From assembly GCF_000420545.1 (NCBI RefSeq), contig NZ_ATVD01000001.1, positions 496,001 to 560,000 on the forward strand: a stretch of DNA of 64,000 bases. The letters are read 5' to 3'. Under the pieces are notes generated by a model. The model did not search any database. It worked only from the letters and a program-made list of their open reading frames with translations, and was not told where the DNA came from. Made by a program: the position numbers and the translations under genes. Positions 1 to 8,967 of the stretch are shown here, piece after piece. Within the stretch, counting starts at the first letter, position 1; each line of letters begins with the position of its first letter. Source of the stretch: Arenimonas oryziterrae DSM 21050 = YC6267 (GTDB taxonomy: Bacteria > Pseudomonadota > Gammaproteobacteria > Xanthomonadales > Xanthomonadaceae).

Positions 1-169
1 CGTCGACGCGGTCGTGGTCTGTGCCGGCCAGGAGCCGCTGCGGGCCCTGGTCGAACCGCTGCAGGCGGCCGGCCGGACGCCGCATCTGATCGGCGGCGCG
101 GACGTGGCCGCCGAACTCGATGCCAAACGCGCGATTTCCCAGGGCAGTCGCCTGGCGGCTACTTTTTGA
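1..169 (+). CDS. fadH: 2,4-dienoyl-CoA reductase FadH, C-terminal end (partial)
   Basis: The reading frame is open from base 2 to a TGA at 167-169 and encodes the last 55 residues of a longer protein. Motifs seen are VVVCAGQEP, HLIGGADVAAELDAKRAI and a final QGSRLA. These match the remembered C-terminus of E. coli FadH (CAGQEPNRAL, GGCDVAMELDARRAI, QGTRLA), the NADPH/FMN/4Fe-4S enzyme that reduces 2,4-dienoyl-CoA during oxidation of unsaturated fatty acids. The 5' part lies outside the window, so the cofactor domains cannot be checked. Confidence 0.85.
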   Translation, partial: VDAVVVCAGQEPLRALVEPLQAAGRTPHLIGGADVAAELDAKRAISQGSRLAATF

Positions 170-588
170 TCAAGTCTAGCCGCCTGGACCGTTCCGCCAA
201 GACCTAAATCCCCGCCGTGACAGGCCTCCGACAAGCCTCCCGACAAGCGGTCCAGCCCAATTCCGCCCCAACAAAAACCGTGACTTGGCGCACATTCAGA
301 GTAATCACTCCAAGTAAAATCAAGGGTTTATAACAACCCATTCAGGCAAGGTTCGGTTTTCCCCCGTAGGATGCGCCCCCGAACCGACCCGAAAGCACCC
401 GGGTCACCCACGGTCCCGCAGTGCACGGTCAGCGGGAATTTCCAGGACGGCCTACTGAACCGCCGCCAGGAATGCGAGCCACGCTCGTCCATCCCCAACA
501 CGTTACGCCCGCCCTCGCCGCGCTGGTCTTTGGACCTGCAGGCAGCGATGCACCGCCAGGACGGACCACGGAGCAAGGACCCCGCGCA
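170..588. other. Intergenic region, no gene recognised
   Basis: This is a 419-base gap between fadH and the cell-wall hydrolase gene. Short open frames cross it on both strands but have no recognisable product and no ribosome site. An AT-richer stretch at about 297-345 (containing TTTATAAC near 328) is the likeliest place for the promoter of the downstream gene, but no convincing -35/-10 pair was found. Confidence 0.4.
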
Positions 589-1041
589 ATGAAGCTTTCG
601 TTCCTCCTTTGGCTGGCCAGTTTTCTGCCCCAGCCGGCCGCCGATCCCCTGTGTCTGGCGACCACCGTCTATCTCGAAGCCCGCGACCAGTCCGAACTGG
701 GCCAGCGCGCGGTCGCCGAGGTGGCTCTGCGCCGCCAGGAAAGCGGTCGCTGGGGCGACTCGGTCTGCGAGGTCGTCACGGCGCCCAAGCAGTTCGCCCC
801 CACCCTGGTGAACCCGGGCCTGCGCCTGAGCAATGTCGAAGCCTGGCAGCAGGCCGTGAACGTCGCCTTCGCGGCCCAGAAGGATTGGCAGCAGCCGATC
901 GCCGACCGGCATGAGGTGGTTCCGGGGGCCAGCCACTTCGCGGCCCTGGATTTGGCACAGCCGACCTGGCGCAACTACCCGGAAGTCGCGACGATCGGCT
1001 CGCACACGTTCTATCGGGTCGACCGCCTGCGCGCGCGCTGA
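589..1041 (+). CDS. SleB/CwlJ-type cell-wall hydrolase (Hydrolase_2 family)
   Basis: This encodes 150 residues. An in-frame start at 421 is possible, but the ATG at 589 is preferred because AAGGA lies 9 bases upstream (575-579) and the product then begins with a hydrophobic signal-like stretch (MKLSFLLWLASFL). The TTVYLEARDQ segment carries the family's conserved Glu; RAVAEVALRR, DSVCEVV and KQFAP follow in the usual order. The family comprises lytic-transglycosylase-like enzymes acting on peptidoglycan, named after spore germination proteins but common in non-sporulating proteobacteria. Periplasmic location is inferred from the N-terminus. The gene ends at a shared hairpin facing prpC. Confidence 0.82.
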   Translation: MKLSFLLWLASFLPQPAADPLCLATTVYLEARDQSELGQRAVAEVALRRQESGRWGDSVCEVVTAPKQFAPTLVNPGLRLSNVEAWQQAVNVAFAAQKDWQQPIADRHEVVPGASHFAALDLAQPTWRNYPEVATIGSHTFYRVDRLRAR

Positions 1042-1060
1042 GACACGCGTTTCGGAAAAG

Positions 1061-1086
1061 AAAGAGCCGCCCAAGGGCGGCTCTTT
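1061..1086. terminator. Bidirectional intrinsic terminator between hydrolase gene and prpC
   Basis: A 12-bp perfect inverted repeat (AAAGAGCCGCCC, AA, GGGCGGCTCTTT) is followed by T-rich DNA on both strands. It lies between two converging genes, so it probably stops transcription from both sides. Confidence 0.8.
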
Positions 1087-1110
1087 CTATTTGCGGCGAA
1101 CGCAGATCGC

Positions 1111-2265
1111 TCAGCGCTTGTCGATCGGAACATAAGCACGATCTTCCGGGCCGGTGTAATTGGCGCTGGGACGAATGATCTTGCCGTCCTCGCGTTGTTC
1201 GATCACGTGCGCCGACCAGCCGCTGGTGCGCGCGATCACGAACAGCGGCGTGAACATCGGCGTCGGAATGCCCATCATGTGGTACGCCGAGGCGCTGTAC
1301 CAATCCAGATTCGGGAACATCTTCTTCAAATCCATCATCAGCGTCTCGATGCGCTCGCTGACGTCGAACAGGGTCTGATTGCCGCCGTCCTTGCACAGGG
1401 CGCGCGAGATTTCCTTGATGATCGGATTGCGCGGATCGCCGATCGTGTAGACCGGGTGACCGAATCCGATGACGATTTCCTTGCGCTCGACGCGGGCGCG
1501 GATGTCCGCTTCCGCCTCGTCGGCACTCGCGTAGCGAGAGATGATGTCCATCGCCACTTCGTTGGCGCCGCCGTGCTTCGGACCGCGCAGCGCGCCGATC
1601 GCCCCGGTGAGACAGCTGAACATGTCGGAGCCGGTGCCGGCGATCACGCGCGCGGTGAAGGTGCTCGCGTTGAATTCGTGTTCGGCGTACAGCACCAGCG
1701 ACCGGTCCAGCGAGCGCTCGTGCAGCGCGCTCGGCGGCTCGCCGTGCAGCAGGTGCAGGAAATGCGCGGCGATGGAATCGTCGTCGGTTTCGCAGTCGAT
1801 GCGTTTGCCGCTGCGGGTGAAATGCCACCAGTACAGCAGCATGGAACCGAAACTCGCCATCAGGCGGTCGGCGATGTCGCGCGCTTCCGCGGCCGGATGC
1901 GTTTCGCGCTCGGGCAGCACGGTACCCAAGACCGAGCAGCCGGTGCGCAGCACGTCCATCGGGTGGGCGTTGGCCGGCACGAGCTCCAGCGCGTCGGCGA
2001 CGATCGCCGGCAGGCCACGAAGACGCTTGAGCTTGGTGCGATACGCCTTCAGCTGCGATGCCGTCGGCAGCGCGCCATGCACGAGCAGGTGCGCGACTTC
2101 CTCGAAGGTCGACTGCGTCGCCAGGTCGTGGATGTCGTAGCCGCGGTAGTGCAGGTCGTTGCCGCTGCGGCCGACCGTGCACAACGCGGTATTGCCCGCA
2201 GCGGTGCCGCTCAGGGCGACGGACTTCTTGGCCTTGGGAAGAACTTGTTCGGCAGGTGCGTTCAT
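1111..2265 (-). CDS. prpC: 2-methylcitrate synthase (citrate synthase family)
   Basis: A 384-residue protein of the citrate synthase family that condenses propionyl-CoA with oxaloacetate in the methylcitrate cycle. Catalytic histidine motifs are visible: GPKHGGAN (His231) and GFGHPVY (His270), with an Arg-rich substrate region after it (YTIGDPRNP). Its length is close to short-form synthases of about 375-390 residues rather than TCA citrate synthase of about 430. The methylisocitrate lyase gene 90 bases upstream on the same strand supports prpC over gltA. Some residual citrate synthase activity is common in the family. Confidence 0.9.
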   Translation of the reverse strand: MNAPAEQVLPKAKKSVALSGTAAGNTALCTVGRSGNDLHYRGYDIHDLATQSTFEEVAHLLVHGALPTASQLKAYRTKLKRLRGLPAIVADALELVPANAHPMDVLRTGCSVLGTVLPERETHPAAEARDIADRLMASFGSMLLYWWHFTRSGKRIDCETDDDSIAAHFLHLLHGEPPSALHERSLDRSLVLYAEHEFNASTFTARVIAGTGSDMFSCLTGAIGALRGPKHGGANEVAMDIISRYASADEAEADIRARVERKEIVIGFGHPVYTIGDPRNPIIKEISRALCKDGGNQTLFDVSERIETLMMDLKKMFPNLDWYSASAYHMMGIPTPMFTPLFVIARTSGWSAHVIEQREDGKIIRPSANYTGPEDRAYVPIDKR

Positions 2266-2355
2266 GGAGCGATCTCGTGGCAGGCGCCCGTAGGCGGTTG
2301 AATACGGATTTTAGCGCGTCGGCACCACCGGAAGCAGGGTGCGAACAGCCTGAAA

Positions 2356-3246
2356 TCAGCCATTGCCCTTGTCGGCGAACAACTGGTCGAGCTTGTCTTC
2401 ATAGGCGTGGTAGCCCAGATAGTCGTAGAGCTCGGCACGCGTCTGCAGTGTGTCGATGATGTTCTTCTGCGTGCCTTCGCGACGCACCGTCTCGTAGAAG
2501 TTCAGGGCGGCCTTGTTCATCGCGCGATAGGCACCGCAGCAGTACAGAGCGATGTCGACCTGCGCGTCGCGCAGTTCCTCGGTGGTGAAGAACGGCGTGG
2601 AGCCGAACTCGGTGAGGTTGGCCAGGATCGGTACCTTCACGGCCGCCTTGAAGCGACGATAGTCCTCAAGCGTTTTCATCGCCTCAGGAAAGATCATGTC
2701 GGCGCCAGCCTCGACATAGGCGCAGGCGCGCTCGATGGCGGAATCGATGCCTTCCACGGCAGCAGCATCGGTGCGCGCCATGATCACGAAACCGGCATCG
2801 GTGCGGGCGTCGACGGCGGCCTTGACGCGATCGACCATTTCGCCGAGCGACACGACTTCCTTGCCCGGGCGATGGCCGCAACGTTTCTGGCCGACCTGGT
2901 CTTCCATGTGCACGGCGGCCACGCCGGCATTGCTGAAGCTGCGGATGGTGCGCGCGATATTGAACGCGCCGCCCCAGCCGGTATCGATGTCGACGAGCAG
3001 CGGCAGCTGCGTGGCGTCGACGATGCGGCGCGCATCGGTGAGCACGTCCTCCATCGAACTGATGCCGAGGTCGGGCATGCCCAGGGAATTGGCGGCCACG
3101 CCACCACCGGAAAGATACAGCGCCTTGTAGCCGACGCGTTTGGCCATCATGCCGGCATAGGCGGTGATCGCGCCCATGACCTGCAGCGGGGTTTCTGCGG
3201 CGAGTGCGGCGCGGAAGCGCGCGCCGGCGGAGTGATTGCTGTCCAT
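2356..3246 (-). CDS. prpB: Methylisocitrate lyase
   Basis: This enzyme cleaves 2-methylisocitrate to pyruvate and succinate, the last step of the methylcitrate cycle. The protein has 296 residues from the ATG at 3246; an in-frame start 15 bases upstream exists, but AAGGA sits 6 bases before 3246. The isocitrate-lyase-superfamily signature KRCGH is at residues 121-125, with the Mg-binding region [11 protein letters not shown] and HMEDQ before it. prpC follows. No prpD, acnD or prpF is seen beside the pair, so the dehydratase step must be encoded elsewhere. Confidence 0.93.
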   Translation of the reverse strand: MDSNHSAGARFRAALAAETPLQVMGAITAYAGMMAKRVGYKALYLSGGGVAANSLGMPDLGISSMEDVLTDARRIVDATQLPLLVDIDTGWGGAFNIARTIRSFSNAGVAAVHMEDQVGQKRCGHRPGKEVVSLGEMVDRVKAAVDARTDAGFVIMARTDAAAVEGIDSAIERACAYVEAGADMIFPEAMKTLEDYRRFKAAVKVPILANLTEFGSTPFFTTEELRDAQVDIALYCCGAYRAMNKAALNFYETVRREGTQKNIIDTLQTRAELYDYLGYHAYEDKLDQLFADKGNG

Positions 3247-3265
3247 CGATAGTCCTTGCAAATGC

Positions 3266-3289
3266 GAAGGCGACCCGCAGGTCGCCTTC
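3266..3289 (-). terminator. Hairpin between mdh and prpB
   Basis: A perfect 10-bp stem (GAAGGCGACC / GGTCGCCTTC) with a 4-base loop lies in the 57-base gap after the mdh stop. The T-tract on the minus strand is poor (GCATTTGC). It may terminate mdh only partly and allow readthrough into prpB. Confidence 0.5.
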
Positions 3290-3303
3290 GTGTTTTCCTG
3301 CGA

Positions 3304-4290
3304 TCAGCCCAGCAGGCTGGCGACGCCGGCGCGCTCTTCCTCGAGCTCGGCGAGGGTCTTGTTCATCATCTCGCGGCTGTAGTCGTCGATGACCAGGCCC
3401 GACACGATCTCGTACTTGCCGTCCTTGCACACCACCGGGAAGCCGTACATGACGTCCTTGGGAATGCCGTAGCTGCCATCGGACGGAATGCCCATCGTCG
3501 CCCACTTGCCATCGGTCCCGAGCACCCAGTCGCGCAGGTGGTCGATGGCGGCATTGGCCGCGGACGCCGCCGAGCTCAGGCCACGCGCTTCGATGATCGC
3601 CGCGCCGCGCTTGCCGACCTTCGGGATGAAGGTTTCGCGGTTCCAGGATTCGTCGCCGATCTTGTCCTTCAGCGAGCTGCCGCCGACGGTCGCGAAACGG
3701 TAGTCGGGGTACATGGTCGGGCTGTGGTTGCCCCAGACGACCAGTTTTTCGATGTCGGCCACGGCGACGCCGGCCTTGATCGCCAGCTGCGACAGCGCGC
3801 GGTTGTGGTCCAGACGCAGCATCGCGGTGAAATTCTTCGGATTCAGGTCCGGGGCCGACTTCATCGCGATGTACGCGTTGGTGTTGGCCGGGTTGCCGAC
3901 CACAAGCACCTTCACGTCGCGCGAAGCGACCTTGTTCAGGGCCGCACCCTGCGCGGTGAAGATCTTCGCGTTCTCGAGCAGCAGATCCTTGCGCTCCATG
4001 CCCGGGCCGCGCGGACGCGCGCCAACGAGCAAGGCGACATCGGCGTCCTTGAACGCGACTTCGGCATCGTCCGTGCCGACCATGCCGACCAACAGCGGGA
4101 ACGCGCAGTCTTCAAGCTCCATCATCACGCCCTTGAGCGCGGCCTGGGCTTTTTCCATCGGCAGTTCAAGCATCTGCAGGATGACGGGCTGGTCCTTGCC
4201 GAGCATTTCGCCGGAAGCGATGCGAAACACGAGCGAATAACCGATCTGGCCGGCGGCACCGGTAACTGCGACGCGAACGGGGGATTTCAC
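3304..4290 (-). CDS. mdh: Malate dehydrogenase (NAD-dependent)
   Basis: This TCA-cycle enzyme interconverts malate and oxaloacetate in the cytoplasm. The 328-residue protein begins with the Rossmann signature TGAAGQIG (residues 10-17). Substrate arginines are in [10 protein letters not shown] (91-100), and the catalytic His189 is in [13 protein letters not shown]. The NAD-interacting NPANTNAY segment is at 133-140. The length and the ELPMEKA region fit the cytosolic-type MDH group used by Xanthomonas and Burkholderia rather than the shorter E. coli type. It lies just upstream of prpB on the same strand, giving possible readthrough between oxaloacetate metabolism and the methylcitrate cycle. 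Confidence 0.95.
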   Translation of the reverse strand: MKSPVRVAVTGAAGQIGYSLVFRIASGEMLGKDQPVILQMLELPMEKAQAALKGVMMELEDCAFPLLVGMVGTDDAEVAFKDADVALLVGARPRGPGMERKDLLLENAKIFTAQGAALNKVASRDVKVLVVGNPANTNAYIAMKSAPDLNPKNFTAMLRLDHNRALSQLAIKAGVAVADIEKLVVWGNHSPTMYPDYRFATVGGSSLKDKIGDESWNRETFIPKVGKRGAAIIEARGLSSAASAANAAIDHLRDWVLGTDGKWATMGIPSDGSYGIPKDVMYGFPVVCKDGKYEIVSGLVIDDYSREMMNKTLAELEEERAGVASLLG

Positions 4291-4365
4291 GATGACACTC
4301 CTTCGATCAATTGGGACAGATTCTGTTGACGGCCCCGGCGCGGACCGGGGCGACGCGGGCGGGAC

Positions 4366-5565
4366 TCAGGCCAGTTCGGCGAAGAATTCCTTGAACCGCT
4401 TCAAGCCTTCGGGCAACTGCGCCGTCGGGCAGGTGTAGGAAATACGCAGCGCGCGCGGCTCGCCGAACGCCGAACCGGGCACGCAGGCGACGCCCTTGGC
4501 TTCGAGCAGCAGATTGCACAGGTCGACGTCGTTCTCGATCTTCTTGCCGTCGTGCGACTTGCCGAACGCGCAGGAAATATCCGGGAACACATAGAACGCG
4601 CCCTGCGGCTTCGGGCAGATCACGCCGGGGATGGAGTTCATGACCGCCATGACCTGGTCGCGCTTAGCCTGGAATTCGGCGTTCTTGCTCGTCGGCACAT
4701 CCTGCGGCCCGGTCAACGCGGCGATCGCGGCGGCGGTGACCACTTCCGGAATATTGGTGATGTGGTTGGAATTGAGCGTGGTGAGCGCCTTGGCCACGAG
4801 CTCGGGACCGACCATGAAACCGACGCGCCAACCCGGCATGCCATAGGTCTTCGACAGCGAGTCGACGAAGATCACGCGGTCGCGCAGGCTCGGCTGGAAA
4901 TGCACGAAGTTGTGATAGCCCAGGCCGTCGAACACCATGCGGTTGTAGATGTCGTCGGTGACGATCCAGGTGTCGGGATACTTGACCAGCACGTCGGCGA
5001 GCGCGGAGATCTCGTCCTTGGTGTAGACCATGCCCGTGGGATTGTTCGGGTTGTTGAACAGGAAGATCTTCGGCTTGCTCGCGAGCGCGGCATCGAGCTG
5101 CGCCGGCGTGAGCTTGTAGTTCTGGCTCGCCGGGCACGGGAGCTCGAGGCTCTTGGCGTTGCAGATTTCGGCGATGTCGGCGTAGGTCGTCCAGTACGGC
5201 ACGGCATAGGCGATCGTGTCGCCTTCGTCGAGCAGCGCCTCGGCGAGGTTGTAGAGCACGTGCTTGGCGCCGATGCCGGTCGAACAGTTGGCGCGCGTGT
5301 AGCCGGTCAGGCCGGTCGCTTCGATATGCTTGAGGAACGCGTCGAGCAGCGCATCGGAACCGCGATTGGAGCCGTACTGGCCCGAATCCTTGCCCAGCGC
5401 ATCGCGGGCGGCCGCGTAGACATGCTCGGCCGGCAGGAAATTCGGCACGCCGATCGAGAAACTGATGATGTCGCGGCCGGCGGCCTTGAGGGACTTGGCT
5501 TTTTCGGCAACGGCCATGATGGCGCTGGGCTTGGCGCGGCCCATGCGCCGGGCGAGCTGGAGCAT
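4366..5565 (-). CDS. Class I PLP aminotransferase, probable aspartate aminotransferase
   Basis: A fold-type I aminotransferase of 399 residues. The ATG at 5565 is preferred over an upstream one at 5736 because GAGG precedes it and the family starts near MLQLARRM. The PLP lysine is K239 in SLSKTYGMPGWRVGF; NNPNNPTG (171-178) and the pyridine-binding Asp in VTDDIYN (203-209) are present. Arg in RISYTCP binds the substrate carboxylate. The overall pattern resembles AspB/AspC-like enzymes that make aspartate from oxaloacetate, which fits the mdh neighbour. Exact amino-donor preference cannot be read from sequence. Confidence 0.85.
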   Translation of the reverse strand: MLQLARRMGRAKPSAIMAVAEKAKSLKAAGRDIISFSIGVPNFLPAEHVYAAARDALGKDSGQYGSNRGSDALLDAFLKHIEATGLTGYTRANCSTGIGAKHVLYNLAEALLDEGDTIAYAVPYWTTYADIAEICNAKSLELPCPASQNYKLTPAQLDAALASKPKIFLFNNPNNPTGMVYTKDEISALADVLVKYPDTWIVTDDIYNRMVFDGLGYHNFVHFQPSLRDRVIFVDSLSKTYGMPGWRVGFMVGPELVAKALTTLNSNHITNIPEVVTAAAIAALTGPQDVPTSKNAEFQAKRDQVMAVMNSIPGVICPKPQGAFYVFPDISCAFGKSHDGKKIENDVDLCNLLLEAKGVACVPGSAFGEPRALRISYTCPTAQLPEGLKRFKEFFAELA

Positions 5566-5719
5566 CGCGAACCTCGGCAAATTTGGTGGGGTTTTCCGAT
5601 CGGAACGGGTCGTGAGAATCGGGCGGGAAAGCCCAAAAATTGTAGCACAGCGCCCCTCCCCGACCGGGGGGCTTGCCAGCGGCACACGGCAGGGATCAGG
5701 CTTGATCATGGAGAAGCCC

Positions 5720-6457
5720 ATGACCCCTACTCGCAAACCTCGCGTCTCGCCCGTCCGTCTGGTTCTGCTGCTCTTGCTGGCGCTGCTGCTGCCGCTCTCG
5801 GCACTGGCCTACAACAAGAACCGCGTCGCCACGGATGCCAACGGCCAGCCCCTGCATATTTCCGGCAGCGTGGTCATCATCGAGCCGGATATCGAGCTGT
5901 CCGAAGTCCTGGCCGGCGGCGTCACCGAGCCCCGGCGGGAATGGACCCAGGCTGCGCGTCGGCTGTACCCGGCCGCGGTGCGTTCGCGGCTGACTGGCGC
6001 CAGCAAGACCCTGGTTCCGGACTACCGCATTCCCGTCGACCTGCCCCCGGCGTCGCGCATGGGCCAGATCATTCGGCTCAACGAAGCCGTGTCGATGAGC
6101 GTGCTGGCCTACTCTTCACCGGGCAACCAGCTCGCCACCAAGGGCAAGCGTCTGGACTGGACGCTCGGCCCGGGCGTGGAGGAACTGCGCAAAGCCACCG
6201 GCGCCGACTACGCGCTGTTCACCTACATGCGCGATAGCTACACCAGCGCCGGACGCAAGGCCTTGCGTGTCGTCGGCCTGCTGCTGCTCGGCGGCGACAT
6301 CGGCGGCGGCTCGCAGATCGGCGTGACCACGCTGGTCGACCTGCGCACCGGCCAGGTCGTCTGGTTCAATTTCCTCGCCAAGCAAACCGGCGATCTTCGC
6401 GATGAGCAGGGCGCGTCCGCGACCGTGAACAACATGCTGCAGGGACTGCCGCTTTGA
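5720..6457 (+). CDS. Uncharacterised secreted protein
   Basis: The function is not recognised. The start at 5720 is chosen because GGAG sits 6 bases upstream; in-frame ATGs at 5708 and further upstream lack a site. The product is 245 residues with an obvious signal peptide (basic RKPRVSPVR, then a Leu-rich core, cleavage after ALA). The mature part has no metal or catalytic motif I know; a Gly-rich hydrophobic segment (VVGLLLLGGDIGGGSQIG) precedes a region shaped like a lipoprotein beta fold (TTLVDLRTGQVVWFN). Its stop overlaps the start of the M48 protease gene by 4 bases, so the two are translationally coupled and probably act together in the periplasm. Confidence 0.72.
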   Translation: MTPTRKPRVSPVRLVLLLLLALLLPLSALAYNKNRVATDANGQPLHISGSVVIIEPDIELSEVLAGGVTEPRREWTQAARRLYPAAVRSRLTGASKTLVPDYRIPVDLPPASRMGQIIRLNEAVSMSVLAYSSPGNQLATKGKRLDWTLGPGVEELRKATGADYALFTYMRDSYTSAGRKALRVVGLLLLGGDIGGGSQIGVTTLVDLRTGQVVWFNFLAKQTGDLRDEQGASATVNNMLQGLPL

Positions 6458-7629
6458 AGCGCCGGCACGCGCTCGCCCTGTCGCTGGCCCTGGCGTTTTC
6501 GGCGAACATCGCCCATGCCGGCGCCGCGATCACCTCGGCCAAGCCCGGCGAACGCCCCGCTCCGGGCACCGATGAAGCCGAACTGTGGTTCGCGATGGAC
6601 GAAGCCGAGCTGCAGTTGCGCCAGGCGCCGCAGCTGGTGCGCGATCCGGCACTCAATGCCTATGTCCGCGACGTGACCTGCAAGGTGTCTGGCGAGTTCT
6701 GCAAGGACCTGCGCATCTACATCGTCGAGATGCCCTACTTCAACGCGTCGATGGCACCCAACGGCATCCTCATCGTCTGGACCGGCGCCTTGCTGCGCAT
6801 GCAGAACGAAGCGGAGCTCGCCCTGGTCCTGGGCCACGAATTCGGCCACTACCGCGAACGTCACAGCCTGCAGCAGTGGCGCCGCATCAAGAAAAGCTCG
6901 GCCCTGCTCAGCACGTTTGGCATCCTCACTGCGGGCGCAGGCGTGGGATTGGCCGGACAACTGGCCGGCATCGCCGGTGGCGCGAGCATGATGAAATTCA
7001 GCCGCGACAAGGAGCGTGAGGCCGACCGCATTGGCTTCGGCAAACTCGTCGAACAAGGTTACGACCCGCACGTCGGCGAACGATTGTGGGACGGCATGCT
7101 GCGCGAGGAGAACGCCCGCGACTACGGCAAGCCGATGCCGGTGTTCGCCAGCCACCCGCAAACCGCCGAACGCCGCGACGACCTCAAGGCCGCCGCCGAC
7201 GCGGTCGCCTCGCCCGGCAAGGAACTCGGCGAGGACCGCTACCGCGCCGCCGTGCATCCTTTCCTCAAGCAATGGCTGGAAGGCGAGCTGACCCGGCGCA
7301 TGTACGCCACCTCGATCCAGGTCATCGGCGATCTGCGGAAAACTGCGGCGCCGGCCGACCGCGGTCTGTACACCTTCTTCCTGGGCGAAGCCCATCGTCG
7401 CCGCAACAAGAACGATGACAGGGCGCAGGCCGCAACGTTTTACGCACAATCGGTGGGCGAGCCGGGTGCACCGGCCGAAGCCTGGCGCGAACATGGCATG
7501 GCGTTGCGCGAAAGCGGACAGAAAGTGGCCGCCGCCTCGGCCTTGCACCACTATCTCGATGCGTCCCCGGATGCGCCCGATCGCGCCTTCGTGCTTAGCT
7601 ACCTCGCCGAACTGGAGGCCAAACCGTGA
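6454..7629 (+). CDS. M48-family zinc metalloprotease, periplasmic
   Basis: Starts at TTG 6454, overlapping the previous stop as TTGA. The product is 391 residues with a signal peptide ending near AHA-GA. The zinc motif HEFGH (residues 128-132) and the third-ligand Glu in SRDKEREADRIGF (E189) define peptidase M48, the HtpX/BepA/LoiP group; soluble periplasmic members work in outer-membrane protein quality control. The region after about residue 250 looks helical and repeat-like. It is flanked by a secreted protein and a lipoprotein in one overlapping operon, which supports a role in the envelope. The substrate is unknown. Confidence 0.88.
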   Translation: MKRRHALALSLALAFSANIAHAGAAITSAKPGERPAPGTDEAELWFAMDEAELQLRQAPQLVRDPALNAYVRDVTCKVSGEFCKDLRIYIVEMPYFNASMAPNGILIVWTGALLRMQNEAELALVLGHEFGHYRERHSLQQWRRIKKSSALLSTFGILTAGAGVGLAGQLAGIAGGASMMKFSRDKEREADRIGFGKLVEQGYDPHVGERLWDGMLREENARDYGKPMPVFASHPQTAERRDDLKAAADAVASPGKELGEDRYRAAVHPFLKQWLEGELTRRMYATSIQVIGDLRKTAAPADRGLYTFFLGEAHRRRNKNDDRAQAATFYAQSVGEPGAPAEAWREHGMALRESGQKVAAASALHHYLDASPDAPDRAFVLSYLAELEAKP

Positions 7630-8213
7630 CCCGTCTGTTCCGCTGCGCCGCGCTGCTCGTCTTCATCGCCCTGCTGGCGTCCTGCGCCAGCCCTGGTCGC
7701 AAGCTGGTGGCGGCCAACAGCGGCATCACGGTGCTCGATCTGCAGCTCGACACCTCGTTGGACTGGTCGCGCACGAAAATCACCCGCGCCGAGGTCTGGA
7801 CGATCGACGGCATTCCGCTGAACCGCTTCCTGGTCATCGCCAACATCCGTCCGAACGAACACGTCTTCCTGGCGGCACGCGAGCGCAAGGGCCGCCCCGA
7901 CGGCCCGTGGTACCGACCGGGCATGCGCGCCGACGAAATTCGCGACGTATTGCTCGATGCGATGCGCGAGGACGGCTTCAACAACATCAGCAGCTCGAAC
8001 CTGCGCCCGGCGAAATTCGGCACGGTAGATGGCCTGCGTTTCGACGCGGTGATGACCAGCAGCAACGGCCTCATCTACAAGGCGACCTTCGGTGCGGCCG
8101 AGTACAAGGGCAAGTTGACGCACTTCAGCTGGATCGCGCCGTCCGAGCACTACTACGAGCGCGACGTCGCGGCGGTGAATCGCATGTTCGATTCGATCCG
8201 CTTCGTGAAATAA
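7626..8213 (+). CDS. Uncharacterised lipoprotein
   Basis: Begins at a GTG overlapping the protease stop (GTGA). The product is 195 residues. A basic/hydrophobic N-terminus ends in the lipobox LLAS-C, so the protein should be lipid-anchored. No enzyme motif is visible; the C-terminal half (SSSNLRPAKFGTVDGLRFDAVM ... FDSIRFVK) looks like a small beta domain. It is the third gene of a coupled trio with the secreted protein and the M48 protease and is closed by a strong terminator, so it is likely a partner or substrate adaptor of that protease. Confidence 0.75.
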   Translation: MTRLFRCAALLVFIALLASCASPGRKLVAANSGITVLDLQLDTSLDWSRTKITRAEVWTIDGIPLNRFLVIANIRPNEHVFLAARERKGRPDGPWYRPGMRADEIRDVLLDAMREDGFNNISSSNLRPAKFGTVDGLRFDAVMTSSNGLIYKATFGAAEYKGKLTHFSWIAPSEHYYERDVAAVNRMFDSIRFVK

Positions 8214-8240
8214 CCGGGCCGCCGCCAAGGGGCCAAAAAG

Positions 8241-8271
8241 AAAAACCCGTCACTCGCGTGACGGGTTTTTT
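8241..8271 (+). terminator. Intrinsic terminator after the M48 operon
   Basis: A perfect stem AAAAACCCGTCAC / GTGACGGGTTTTT with a 4-base loop and a T-run. The A-run on the other side makes it usable for the converging cyclophilin gene too. Confidence 0.88.
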
Positions 8272-8305
8272 GATTGCCGGCAGCGGCGTGCCGAAGCGAA
8301 CGAAC

Positions 8306-8815
8306 TCAGCGTGCGTCGAGCACCTGGTTCCACTCGGCCACGCGCGGCGCCTGTGCGGCGAGAACGGCATCGACATCACCCTCCAGGGTCACGCTGTCGA
8401 TCTTGTCGCTGCCGCGGATCGCGTCGACGACCTTCTGGTCTTCGGCGCCGATGACTTCGCCGAACACGGTGTGCTTGCCGTCGAGCCACGGGGTCGCGAC
8501 GTGGGTGATGAAGAACTGGCTACCATTGGTACGCGGACCGGCATTGGCCATCGACAGCACGCCCGGCTTGTCGTGGCGCAGGTCCGGACGGCATTCGTCC
8601 TCGAACTTGTAACCGGGGCCGCCGGTGCCGGCACCCTGCGGGCAGCCGCCCTGGATCATGAAGTCCGGGATCACGCGGTGGAAGTTCAGGCCGTCGTAGT
8701 AGCCCCGGCGAACCAGGTTCACGAAGCTGGCCACGGTGACCGGGGCCTTGTCGGCGAACAGGCGGAGGCGGATCGGGCCGCGGGCGGTATTGAAGGTGGC
8801 GATCAGGTCGGACAT
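8306..8815 (-). CDS. Cyclophilin-type peptidyl-prolyl cis-trans isomerase
   Basis: A 169-residue cyclophilin starting at ATG 8815, with AGGAG 5 bases upstream; an earlier in-frame start at 8854 is unlikely. Family motifs are complete: [13 protein letters not shown], the active-site Arg in [15 protein letters not shown], and the [12 protein letters not shown] region. There is no signal peptide, so it is a cytoplasmic PpiB-like enzyme that speeds proline isomerisation during folding. The gene is divergent from typA. Confidence 0.93.
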   Translation of the reverse strand: MSDLIATFNTARGPIRLRLFADKAPVTVASFVNLVRRGYYDGLNFHRVIPDFMIQGGCPQGAGTGGPGYKFEDECRPDLRHDKPGVLSMANAGPRTNGSQFFITHVATPWLDGKHTVFGEVIGAEDQKVVDAIRGSDKIDSVTLEGDVDAVLAAQAPRVAEWNQVLDAR

Positions 8816-8912
8816 GGGGGCTCCTGAGAGGTCGGGACGGGCCTGAGCCCGCAAAGGGCACCTAGGATGCCACAGGGCCGGCCGTTTCGGCCGATCCGGG
8901 CCCGTTTCGGGC

Positions 8913-8918
8913 TATAAT
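8913..8918 (+). promoter_or_regulatory. Probable -10 element of the typA promoter (TATAAT)
   Basis: A perfect TATAAT in the context CGGGCTATAATCGCCGG lies about 50 bases before the typA start. No good -35 is found at 16-18 bases; the upstream side is a GC-rich inverted-repeat region. Confidence 0.5.
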
Positions 8919-8967
8919 CGCCGGCTTCCTTCCCCAGAGTCAGCGCCGTCTTCCGGCGTGCCCCCTC

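Noticed and set aside
4552-6237. A 561-codon plus-strand frame over the aminotransferase gene and the next start
   Set aside because: No family motif; the aminotransferase on the other strand has its full set of active-site residues.
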